The translations under genes and the position numbers were made by a program. Below the pieces are notes generated by a model, which saw only the letters and a program-made list of their open reading frames with translations, ran no database searches and was not told where the DNA came from. Positions 8,369 through 15,632 of a DNA stretch of 64,000 bases are shown one piece after another. This DNA comes from Asterochloris sp. CNOR1 (Eukaryota > Chlorophyta > Trebouxiophyceae > Trebouxiales > Trebouxiaceae): the NCBI GenBank assembly GCA_963969365.1, contig OZ017751.1:1550001-1614000 (forward strand), read 5' to 3'. Numbering within the stretch: position 1 is the first letter of the stretch; every line of letters begins with the position of its first letter.

Positions 8369-8704
8369 ATGAACGCAACAATCGATCTGCTTCCTTATCA
8401 CGCCAGCCTGTGGGAGATCGAGCATGTGCTTGGCCACGGGACCATCGAAAGGAAGCTTGTGAACGCTGACGTTATTCTCGCATCGCCGGAGTTTGACTCC
8501 GTTTACAAGAAGATCGCGAGCGTACACAAGCAGAACTTGCTCCTCGAAAAGATGCTGGACAACGACGAGGATCAGGACAGAGACGAGCCGAAACCGGTGG
8601 TGAGGAAGAGGGCAGCCCCCAAGAAGAAGGCACCTGCAAAACGCGTTGCGTTGTCAAAACTCATTGAAACCTCGCCAAAGACGGTCTCAGACCCCGCCAC
8701 CTAG
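8369..8704 (+). CDS. Small viral protein with lysine-rich tail (111 aa)
   Basis: The ATG at 8369 lies 3 bp after the previous stop. The first 65 residues form a regular helical region (SLWEIEHVLGHGTIERKL, SVYKKIASVHKQNLLLEKML), followed by an acidic DNDEDQDRDE run and a basic KRAAPKKKAPAKR tail that resembles a nuclear localisation or DNA-binding tail. Its end overlaps the convergent gene by 18 bp. No family is recognised. It closes the rightward early block. Confidence 0.65.
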   Translation: MNATIDLLPYHASLWEIEHVLGHGTIERKLVNADVILASPEFDSVYKKIASVHKQNLLLEKMLDNDEDQDRDEPKPVVRKRAAPKKKAPAKRVALSKLIETSPKTVSDPAT

Positions 8705-9028
8705 GTTCGATACGTGCTTCCCAAAGTCGTTCACTCTGTCCGCAATTTTATGCCCGGTGTCCAGGTACTTCTCCAGGGTATTTCCCCCTTTGAGTACTTT
8801 GTCGGCCACGCGAAGGGCCACGGCTCCTCCTGGGATACTCCTAGCAGCGTCTCCGATGATGCCACCACTGGATAAATCGGCTGCACGTGCGGCGTTGGCG
8901 ATTTGGTTGCCGATGTGCAATGCTTTTCGGGCGATCCCGCCACCCACGTGCAGGACCTTCTTCGAGATGCCCCCGATCTTGAGGGCCGTCTTACCGACCT
9001 TGGACGCTAGATTGTTGAAGAACCCCAT
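8687..9028 (-). CDS. Small Gly-rich basic amphipathic protein, probable virion component (113 aa)
   Basis: I start at ATG 9028 (MGFFNNLASKVGKTALK); a longer frame to 9064 needs TTG. The sequence alternates Gly, Ala and Lys with hydrophobic residues, giving amphipathic helices (KVLHVGGGIARKALHIGNQIANAARAADL). Small basic Gly/Ala-rich proteins next to the penton gene are common in adenovirus and Polinton-like virions, where they act as cement, core or membrane-active proteins; that role is inferred from position and composition. It is the most downstream gene of the leftward morphogenesis block. Confidence 0.65.
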   Translation of the reverse strand: MGFFNNLASKVGKTALKIGGISKKVLHVGGGIARKALHIGNQIANAARAADLSSGGIIGDAARSIPGGAVALRVADKVLKGGNTLEKYLDTGHKIADRVNDFGKHVSNLGGGV

Positions 9029-9065
9029 CGTTTGACATGCGCCATACTTTCTGATGTGAGTCAAA

Positions 9066-10247
9066 CTATGACCCGACCCGTTCGAACTTGAACAGCAGGC
9101 AAATGCTGTAGATCATCGAGCTCAGGTTCAAGGCGTACCCAAGAGGGTCGCGTATCGACAGGCCAAGCTGATTCACTTGCCTGTCAGTGACGTAGAGCCC
9201 CGGGTCCTCGCTGTGCGGGTTATACACGATCTTCTCGTTGTATTCGACGTCGATCGGGATGATCGCGAGAACATTCGGCGTGCTCAGGAACGTCTTAGAG
9301 CCTTGCGAGAAGTTCGATATGCTGCTGCCTGGGAGGCCGTTTATGGAGCCCCCCTGCGATAGACTCAAGATCAGCGCGTCAGGGCCTTGGATGACGGCGC
9401 TGTTAGGGGAGGTCAGCGAGCTTCCGAGAAGGTACGACTGCCCGCGAACGAACCCAAGGCATTTCGCGCACGAAACTTGAAGTCTTGCGGCCGAGAAGTC
9501 GAAGTAGATGTCCTGCTTACTGGACGTGTTGTTGAAGATCAGCGCATCAATCGGTGCCGTGGTGCCGTCGGAGTCCGTGACAGTGATGCCGGGGAGCTGA
9601 GAGTTCAGGCTCGCGATGACGGCGTCTAAGTTCGGTGCGCCAGCGGGGATGTTGTAGACGGTGTAGTACACGCAATACGGGTTCGTGTCCTGTGACGTCT
9701 GCACGGTGTACGTGCTGCCGGACTGCACCGCGGAGTACCCAGCCGATTGGAAGCCGAACCTGGCCTTCGTGTTGGGCTGCAGGATAGTCCAGTTAACGTT
9801 GAATGGAGAGCTCGAGCTAAACTGCCAGTTACCAAGGCCAGAGTACGAGATCGTGAGCGTGATCCCTAGCGTGGTGCCGTACGTCGAGTTGAACGAGTTG
9901 ATGATCTCCTGGTCGGTGACGTCTCCACTGGGCATCGTAACATTGACTGTACGCTGCTGAGCACTGCCAGGCAGCACGGTGATCTGGTAGCTATCGTTCT
10001 GGCCAGAGACGATGGTGGGGACGCTCTGGCTACGCACGACGAAGCCGCTGTTGTACCCGAGCTGGATCTGCGGGAATGTGTACCTCGAGTTGAACGAGAG
10101 CAGCTGCACGCGCATCACTTCGTCTTCACGACACTGCAACAGGCCTGGTGCCACGGACTGGGACAGGTCTGCAGCGGTTCCCTGATCGGCGTTGCTGGAC
10201 ACCGCGTAGAGCCTGACGCTTCTAAGCCCCGGAGTCGTCGTGGCCAT
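9066..10247 (-). CDS. Penton-like minor capsid protein (393 aa from ATG 10247)
   Basis: The protein is beta-rich, Ser/Thr/Asn-rich and nearly free of charged clusters, like a jelly-roll capsid protein. It starts MATTTPGLRSVRLYAVSS and ends with YVTDRQVNQLGLSIRDPLGYALNLSSMIYSICLLFKFE, a C-terminal pattern (LxLxDxxGxxLxL...SxxLxF) that I associate with penton proteins of Polinton-like viruses. An upstream ATG at 10334 would add 29 residues and enlarge the overlap with the preceding gene from 26 to 113 nt, so I prefer 10247. It is expected to form the five-fold vertices and could anchor the fibres encoded at 15633-19319. Confidence 0.75.
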   Translation of the reverse strand: MATTTPGLRSVRLYAVSSNADQGTAADLSQSVAPGLLQCREDEVMRVQLLSFNSRYTFPQIQLGYNSGFVVRSQSVPTIVSGQNDSYQITVLPGSAQQRTVNVTMPSGDVTDQEIINSFNSTYGTTLGITLTISYSGLGNWQFSSSSPFNVNWTILQPNTKARFGFQSAGYSAVQSGSTYTVQTSQDTNPYCVYYTVYNIPAGAPNLDAVIASLNSQLPGITVTDSDGTTAPIDALIFNNTSSKQDIYFDFSAARLQVSCAKCLGFVRGQSYLLGSSLTSPNSAVIQGPDALILSLSQGGSINGLPGSSISNFSQGSKTFLSTPNVLAIIPIDVEYNEKIVYNPHSEDPGLYVTDRQVNQLGLSIRDPLGYALNLSSMIYSICLLFKFERVGS

Positions 10248-11082
10248 AGTCGCCGTCGGGGGTGGGCGCTGGGTTGACATCCTGCCCATTTGCGGGGGTG
10301 CTGTCTGTTTGTTCAGGTTGCTCGTCCGGTGCATCCTCTAGTACAGGCTTGCCGGAAAATTGTTCTGCACGTCGTTTCAGCATGCGGGCCTCCGCTCGCT
10401 TCTCCGATCCGGTCAGCGGCTTGTTCTTCTGATCGAGCAAGCCGGCCAGGTAGAACCTGACGCTGTTCTCCTGCACGTACCCAGGCGCGTCCTTGGTCAA
10501 CGGGTCGTTCTGCACCTTCTTCAGTAGAGCTATGCCCTCAGGCGTCGTCAGCGGATCCTCTCCTTGGACCATATCAACCCGCACAGAATATTGCCGCGTG
10601 GTTTTCGAACGCCTGCTCTTGTGGGCCTCCGACCTGTACAGTGACTTGCGTGGGACTCCGAACACGTCTGCGTAAGACAGCATCGAGTCGAAACGAACGT
10701 CGGTGATAGTTGCCCCAGCCTCGTCTTCGATCGTCAACAGGAACCTTGGCTTGAACAGGTTGTGAGGCTTGCGGGGTACGCTCCTCAAGAACGTCAAGCA
10801 CCCATGCTGATGAAACACGTCTAGCAACCCCCGTCTGTACCAGGACAGCTGTGCATGAGTTTCATGAGAACAGATGAAAGGCGCCGCCTTGCGTGCCTCG
10901 ACGCACAGACGGGAGCAGTGCATCTCGCCCAGAGCAGCAGCGGTCTCGTCCAACAGCTCCTCGTAGGCCGCGCGGGGATCAGAAACAGTAAAGGGAATGA
11001 TGTATGCACCCAACCTTCGACGCTTGGCTATCGCCCGGCACTCGTCGTCGTTGCACACGTAGAAGGGTGGACTGAGCATCAT
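10222..11082 (-). CDS. Viral protein of unknown function between ATPase and penton genes (286 aa)
   Basis: The ATG at 11082 overlaps the ATPase stop by 4 bp (ATGA arrangement), implying tight coupling. The N-terminal 200 residues look globular with several Cys and His residues (YVCNDDECRAIAKRRR, CSRLCVEA, FICSHETH), possibly metal-binding. The C-terminal 80 residues are disordered and Pro/Asp-rich. I do not recognise the fold. Its place between ATPase and penton suggests a virion assembly role. Confidence 0.75.
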   Translation of the reverse strand: MMLSPPFYVCNDDECRAIAKRRRLGAYIIPFTVSDPRAAYEELLDETAAALGEMHCSRLCVEARKAAPFICSHETHAQLSWYRRGLLDVFHQHGCLTFLRSVPRKPHNLFKPRFLLTIEDEAGATITDVRFDSMLSYADVFGVPRKSLYRSEAHKSRRSKTTRQYSVRVDMVQGEDPLTTPEGIALLKKVQNDPLTKDAPGYVQENSVRFYLAGLLDQKNKPLTGSEKRAEARMLKRRAEQFSGKPVLEDAPDEQPEQTDSTPANGQDVNPAPTPDGDYGHDDSGA

Positions 11083-11951
11083 TCGGGCTCTATATAGGTG
11101 CCGAACGATTTACGATAGCGCTGGTTTTTCGGAGCAGACCAGTCTATGAAGAGAAAGCTATGAGGGGCTTCGGTGGCGTAGTCGTAGAGAGACATGAACT
11201 GCTCCTCGGTGAGGTGCCCAGAAACCTCCTCATACATGTCCTCGCAAATGACCTTTTTCGAAGCGTATTTGAAAATACTGAAGCAAGAACAATTGTTTCG
11301 CAGCACGCGGGGGATTTGGCGTAACCCCTGTGTCGACACATACAGAAAACACATGAGATGCCTGTTGCGGATGGCGAGGTAATTGATGGCACTCTTTCCG
11401 GTGGCCTTGAAGGCCACACCTACGAGGTCGTCGAGTAAAAGATGATTGACGGGAGGTGTAGTGTACCGTGGTGGATCTGAAAGCTTCTGAACGGTGCTTT
11501 CGAGAAACAGAGCCTCCGCATAGCCTATGCGTTCAGGATGTTTCACGAAGCGTTTCCATGTTGCAACCATCTCTTGCCATTCCAACGCCTTTGCCTTAGT
11601 CTCTTTGATGTCGGCTATGATCGCTTCCACGAGACTCTCGCTGTATTGCGCGTGAACGTCATCGGGGTCTGCACCAAGGCCATGAAGCACAGGGTTGGCA
11701 TCGTATGTTGGACTGATTATGATGACTCTTTGCGCCAGGTTCTCCCCTGTCTTGGTGTCTCTGATACCAGCCTCCTGGTACATCTTGATGAGCTTCGCTA
11801 TGGCGAACGTCTTGCCAGAGTTGCGGCCAGCTATCCATAGCGACAGCGCATAGCACTTTGGAAGCTCGGGGTTGTTCGGGACGGGGTAGACCAGCTTTTT
11901 GTGCTTCAGCGGGTCGTCGTTCATCGTCTTCGAGGGAGTGGACTTCACCAT
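11079..11951 (-). CDS. Genome-packaging ATPase, A32/FtsK-HerA type
   Basis: The 290-residue protein has Walker A AGRNSGKT (residues 41-48) after a hydrophobic strand, and Walker B VNHLLLDDL (D174-D175). A polar strand FLYVSTQGLRQIPRVLRNN follows, matching the sensor/arginine-finger area of viral packaging ATPases. Length fits the family. It should drive DNA into preformed capsids. A second in-frame Met at residue 10 is an alternative start. It sits in the same leftward operon-like block as the capsid genes, the classical PLV/virophage arrangement. Confidence 0.92.
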   Translation of the reverse strand: MVKSTPSKTMNDDPLKHKKLVYPVPNNPELPKCYALSLWIAGRNSGKTFAIAKLIKMYQEAGIRDTKTGENLAQRVIIISPTYDANPVLHGLGADPDDVHAQYSESLVEAIIADIKETKAKALEWQEMVATWKRFVKHPERIGYAEALFLESTVQKLSDPPRYTTPPVNHLLLDDLVGVAFKATGKSAINYLAIRNRHLMCFLYVSTQGLRQIPRVLRNNCSCFSIFKYASKKVICEDMYEEVSGHLTEEQFMSLYDYATEAPHSFLFIDWSAPKNQRYRKSFGTYIEPE

Positions 11952-11956
11952 CTACC

Positions 11957-12490
11957 TTACCCGAACGGAAACATTACCCGGTGCAAGGCTTGTAGACGTG
12001 CCTCACTGGGATCTTCCGTGTCGCTTTCAGAAGACGATGACTCGCTCGGTGTCGGGTAATTCCGCTTCTTTGCCTTACGCTTCGGGAGTGGTGATGGACT
12101 CTCATCCGATTCGCTCTCAGACGGGGAAGGAGCGCGCTTCCGTTTCTTAGCCAAAGCCGGCAGAGCCGGCGTTGGGCGCGAAGCGCACACTGGCTGAGGC
12201 GCCTTCGCTTTCTTTTGTGGTGCCGCCTCTGTTTGTGCCAATGCAGCCTTCAAACGCTCTATCTCTGCGTCCCGCTCGGTATCGACGTGACGTTTGTATT
12301 GTTCTTTCAGCTCCTGCTGCAAGCGTGTGCGTTCTCCCTTGGCCTTGATCACTGTGAGCGCCTTCTCACGATTACGCTTCAACACTTCTAGCTGAGCAGG
12401 CGTGCACTTTCTCTTGGGCTTCGGATTCGTCTGGATAGTGTCTGTTCCTGAGTCCGACACAGTTTCGTTGGGATCGGCGACGCTGGACAT
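11957..12490 (-). CDS. Ser-rich basic protein with coiled coil (177 aa)
   Basis: A central segment (residues 33-88) is a strongly charged coiled coil (LEVLKRNREKALTVIKAK, ERDAEIERLKAALAQTE). It is flanked by basic clusters (KKRKRAPSPSESES, PKRKAKKRN) that resemble nuclear signals, and a tail of Ser/Glu repeats that would be good casein-kinase-2 sites. There is no enzyme motif. Only 5 bp separate it from the ATPase start. A DNA-condensing or scaffold protein is plausible by composition. Confidence 0.7.
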   Translation of the reverse strand: MSSVADPNETVSDSGTDTIQTNPKPKRKCTPAQLEVLKRNREKALTVIKAKGERTRLQQELKEQYKRHVDTERDAEIERLKAALAQTEAAPQKKAKAPQPVCASRPTPALPALAKKRKRAPSPSESESDESPSPLPKRKAKKRNYPTPSESSSSESDTEDPSEARLQALHRVMFPFG

Positions 12491-12521
12491 TTACCAGAAA
12501 ACCAGAGAAAAAACAGGGCCA

Positions 12522-12788
12522 TCAGCCGGCTGCGAGGTCGTGGGGGATAACGGGGGAACTGTGGAGTGCGGGATATCTGGGGCCAATTGGGTTCTTCAAC
12601 GCGACCCGTTCGTACTGGAGGGGTCCCAAGTGGTACGATCGTCCGATCTTCACCAGCGGCTCCTGACGCACGGTACGCTGAAAGTACTCGTCTTGCGCTA
12701 GCAGGATCGACTGCTTGCTACGTTGCAAGTCGATGGGGTCTGGGTAGGGGCTTGGAAAGCCGATCGTTCGCGGGAGTGGTGTTGCCAT
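12522..12788 (-). CDS. Small viral protein beside the major capsid gene (88 aa)
   Basis: The 88-residue frame begins MATPLPRTIGFPSPYPDP and has a Tyr/Pro/Arg-rich body without hydrophobic segments. It lies 17 bp downstream of the major capsid stop and 31 bp upstream of the next gene. No family is recognised; position suggests a minor virion or assembly protein. Confidence 0.65.
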   Translation of the reverse strand: MATPLPRTIGFPSPYPDPIDLQRSKQSILLAQDEYFQRTVRQEPLVKIGRSYHLGPLQYERVALKNPIGPRYPALHSSPVIPHDLAAG

Positions 12789-12805
12789 CTACAGAACGAC
12801 AACAT

Positions 12806-14191
12806 TTAAACGTCGAGCTCGAACTGACACGCGCTGCCAATTTTGACGACCGAGGACGATTTGCAGAAGATCAGAGGGATGCGAACGTTGCCGTTGTCGG
12901 AGGTGGTGATGCTGCCCTTGTTGGCGGTAGCGCCTGTGGTAGTGAACGTCACTTCGGTGCTGGAGTGGGCACTGTTCAAACCGCTCTGCACCCGGTCCGC
13001 GGGGTCGGTGTGGAGCGCGAACGAGACGCCGCACATCCATGCGGTCCGTACGAACGCATCGTTCGAGAGCAGCATCCGGGGGTTGGCGATGCTGTGTGCA
13101 TCCTGGCTGGTTCCGAGGACGTCGGACATGAAGGAATAGGTGAAGTTGTTATCAACGGCCCCGATCTGGGGGTATAACTGAGAATTAACTGTGAAGCCCC
13201 AGCTGGCGACGTCCGCGGCGAAATTCGAAAAGGTATCCACGTTTCCTGTGCTGTGTTTCGCTAAGCTCCAGCTCTGGCCGTTAAACGCATCGGGTGCTAC
13301 ACCATCCGCGAAGACGCCGCTGGACCCCGTGGGGGCGCCGTTTATGAACGTCCCGAGCACCAGATCTAGAGAGTTGAAGGACGCTTGAAAGCGGGTGACC
13401 TGGGTAGGGCCTTGTCCCGCAGGGATCAAGGAACCGTTGAAGGAAGTCCACTTATTGAATAGTCTGGAAATCACGTTGCCTGCGTTCAGATAGCGCTGCT
13501 GGCTTACGTAATATTCCGTCGGAAGCTGCCATACGCAAATTGTCGCGTAAAGCCCTGAAAGTGTGAAGCTCTGTGATCCGCTCAGAGTATTCGTGTTATC
13601 GAAGCCCAACACGTTGGGAGACGCGAGGGTCATTTCGACGCGCAGGGGGAGCAGCTCTGTGTCGTAGATCTGCTCGGTGCTGGACAGGAAGTCGAGGAAG
13701 TGTGACCAGACGATCGGCTGGCTCGATACCATGCCACCCACCACGTTTGCGTTGGCGCTCTGTGTCTGGTTATATCCGGCATCCGACGTGGGGATGGGGC
13801 TCGCGTTGCCAAGGATGCGCCTGTCTGGGAGCTTGTCTCCAAGCATGTGTTTCGCGAGAAGCGAATAGAGGTGCGCGTGATGTTGTGGACCTTGGGAGAC
13901 CATCTGCCCATTGGAAGTACACTGAATCCGGCTGATCAGTGTCTCCGCCTCACGGGGGAGGCAGACCGCGGGTGTCTTGCCGGTCGCTGCGGGCTGGCCG
14001 CTGGTGCTTGCGTATGAGTACACCTTCAAGGTCGAAAGGTCGCAGGTACAGTGAGGGGGGAGGTCGAAAGTTACGACGTCGCCGGGGTTGTAGGTGGTGC
14101 TGTTCAGCGGGATGATCTTCCGAATATTCTGATCGTGGCTGCACCTCTGGATGAAGTTGAGGAGACTCTTTGGCATGTACTGCCCGGACAT
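12806..14191 (-). CDS. Major capsid protein, double jelly-roll type
   Basis: The 461-residue protein begins MSGQYMPKSLLNFIQRC and soon has YNPGDVVTFDLPP, a block characteristic of PLV major capsid proteins. The rest is beta-rich with few charges and several typical loop segments (LPLRVEMTLASPNVLGF, FTLSGLYATICVWQLP). Size is as expected for a double jelly-roll hexon. It should form the icosahedral shell together with the penton-like protein at 9066. A T-run (TTTTTTTCTGCACCC) lies about 18-30 bp before the ATG and resembles those before other late genes here. Confidence 0.85.
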   Translation of the reverse strand: MSGQYMPKSLLNFIQRCSHDQNIRKIIPLNSTTYNPGDVVTFDLPPHCTCDLSTLKVYSYASTSGQPAATGKTPAVCLPREAETLISRIQCTSNGQMVSQGPQHHAHLYSLLAKHMLGDKLPDRRILGNASPIPTSDAGYNQTQSANANVVGGMVSSQPIVWSHFLDFLSSTEQIYDTELLPLRVEMTLASPNVLGFDNTNTLSGSQSFTLSGLYATICVWQLPTEYYVSQQRYLNAGNVISRLFNKWTSFNGSLIPAGQGPTQVTRFQASFNSLDLVLGTFINGAPTGSSGVFADGVAPDAFNGQSWSLAKHSTGNVDTFSNFAADVASWGFTVNSQLYPQIGAVDNNFTYSFMSDVLGTSQDAHSIANPRMLLSNDAFVRTAWMCGVSFALHTDPADRVQSGLNSAHSSTEVTFTTTGATANKGSITTSDNGNVRIPLIFCKSSSVVKIGSACQFELDV

Positions 14192-14239
14192 CGTGCTTGC
14201 AAGGGTGCAGAAAAAAATGCGTTCAGTGGCCCATCGCCC

Positions 14240-14263
14240 CCTTCGGTGGGGCCCTACCGAAGG
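14240..14263 (-). terminator. Stop-codon hairpin (CTTCGGTAGGGCC type), copy 2
   Basis: This 24-nt sequence is an almost perfect palindrome, with one G-T mismatch. The stop codon of the leftward gene (14254-14256) lies at its centre, in the same register as the copy at 8059-8087: both genes end ...CTTCGGTAG. It separates that gene from the capsid gene. I infer a transcript 3'-end signal. Confidence 0.6.
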
Positions 14264-15606
14264 CGGGCTGCCCTCATTGCGTTCTCGTCCCGCAATATCT
14301 GAGCCTCGTTTCGACGCGGCCTCCGACCCACCCTTCGCATCTTTCGGACCCCTCCTTGCGGGACATCATTAGCCCCATTCGGGGCGGCATTACCGGAACG
14401 GTAATCGTCTCTTTTTCTCTTCGCTCCAGGGTTGTTGTCGGCAAAGTTGAACCCACCCATGGGAACGGCCTCATGCGCATCGAACCTGTACTGTCTAGCG
14501 TAGGCGAAAGGGTACCTACCGGTAAGCTCTTCGAAGGGGTGGGGCCGCGTGCCGACCCCCCTAGGTGCTGCTGCAGGCACGTTGGCGAACTCCGGCCTGC
14601 CGACGTCTCCAACCATACCGACGTGGTCGTTGTCGGACTTGCGCTTCGACGCAGGCTTTCGAGACATATCCACCGCCATCCGCTCTGGCCTCGGGGGAAG
14701 GTGCCGGTAGCGGTCTCCATTATTGAAATGAAGGGGGTCGGTGTTCGTTCCCACGCTGTGTCCAAGCATACTGGTTTGGGTTCCAACGCTATCTCCAAGC
14801 ATACCGCTAGTTTGCGTGCCAAACGTGTTGGTGCCAGGGCCGATGGGATCGCTGCCTGTGGTGGTAACCGATGGGCCGATAGGATCGCTGCCCGTCGCGG
14901 TAGTCGATGGGCCCATGATGGGGTCGGTGCCAGCCTCGGCGGTACGCAGATAGGTTTGCGTCCTTTTCGTGCGCCTGTTGCTCTGGCCCCCGTTGGTAGG
15001 GCGCCCCGGAGGAGCGAATTCCACCGGGTCTGTGCCTGTGCTGGTCGTGGAGCCAACGATGGGGTCGGTGCCTGCATCCGCCACTGAAGGCCGCGAAACG
15101 CTCTCGGGCTTGGGGCCCTGTTCCGGATCGGTTTGAGTGCCACCCTCGGCCTTCGTCGTGGCTGTGACCGGCGCTGCAGGCATGTTGGCGTACAGGTCGA
15201 GATCGCGAAGATCCTGCGACGCGCCTGCCGGAAGCATATCGGTTTGCGTGCCGATCACTGCCGTCTTGGCGATCGCCTCGGCGCTGGGTCCAGGAACGGG
15301 TTGGGCGCCCTGTTGCTGGAGGGCGCGCACGATGTTGTCGACGTTGCTGGACAGCTGGTGGATGGAGTACCCCGCCTGGGCGTCGAACGATGGTAGGGGG
15401 TGTGGGACGGAGACGTGCACGCTGGCCGACCCCCCACCTCCTCCGAAGCTGGGCATCGTGTAAGAAGGCCGGCTGAAGCGGTTGCGTACGCCGGCTTTGG
15501 CTTGCCCGATGTTGACTTTGACGTTGGTGGAGACGGCCGTCGACTTGCCCTTGGCCTTAGCTTTCGCACCGGTGTTGCTTTTCTTCGCAGCCTTTCGCTT
15601 GGGCAT
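14254..15606 (-). CDS. Disordered basic protein with an array of TQT motifs (450 aa)
   Basis: The N-terminus is Lys/Ala-rich (MPKRKAAKKSNTGAKAKAK), followed by a Gly-rich linker. Residues 118-291 contain a degenerate repeat: GTQTD (119-123), GTQTD (156-160), GTDPI, GTDPV, RTQTY (215-219), GTDPI, GSDPI twice, GTQTS (263-267), GTQTS (275-279), GTNTD (286-290). The C-terminal 140 residues are basic (SKRKSDN, GAKRKRDD, RKMRRVGRRPRRN). TQT with flanking Asp/Gly is the anchor of dynein light chain LC8-binding motifs, and tandem copies bind LC8 strongly; LC8 binding here is inference. It is divergent from the fibre genes and upstream of the capsid gene, so a virion or core protein is likely. Confidence 0.8.
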   Translation of the reverse strand: MPKRKAAKKSNTGAKAKAKGKSTAVSTNVKVNIGQAKAGVRNRFSRPSYTMPSFGGGGGSASVHVSVPHPLPSFDAQAGYSIHQLSSNVDNIVRALQQQGAQPVPGPSAEAIAKTAVIGTQTDMLPAGASQDLRDLDLYANMPAAPVTATTKAEGGTQTDPEQGPKPESVSRPSVADAGTDPIVGSTTSTGTDPVEFAPPGRPTNGGQSNRRTKRTQTYLRTAEAGTDPIMGPSTTATGSDPIGPSVTTTGSDPIGPGTNTFGTQTSGMLGDSVGTQTSMLGHSVGTNTDPLHFNNGDRYRHLPPRPERMAVDMSRKPASKRKSDNDHVGMVGDVGRPEFANVPAAAPRGVGTRPHPFEELTGRYPFAYARQYRFDAHEAVPMGGFNFADNNPGAKRKRDDYRSGNAAPNGANDVPQGGVRKMRRVGRRPRRNEAQILRDENAMRAARLR

Positions 15607-15632
15607 TTCTTTCTGTACCCAAGAGAAAAGCT
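15607..15632. promoter_or_regulatory. 26-bp divergent late promoter between TQT protein and fibre 1
   Basis: Only 26 bp separate the two start codons. Leftward it reads AGCTTTTCTCTTGGGTAC and rightward TTCTTTCTGTACCCAAG before each ATG. Similar T-rich elements precede the leftward genes at 12490 and 14191. This suggests a very compact late promoter with leaders of almost no length. Confidence 0.45.
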
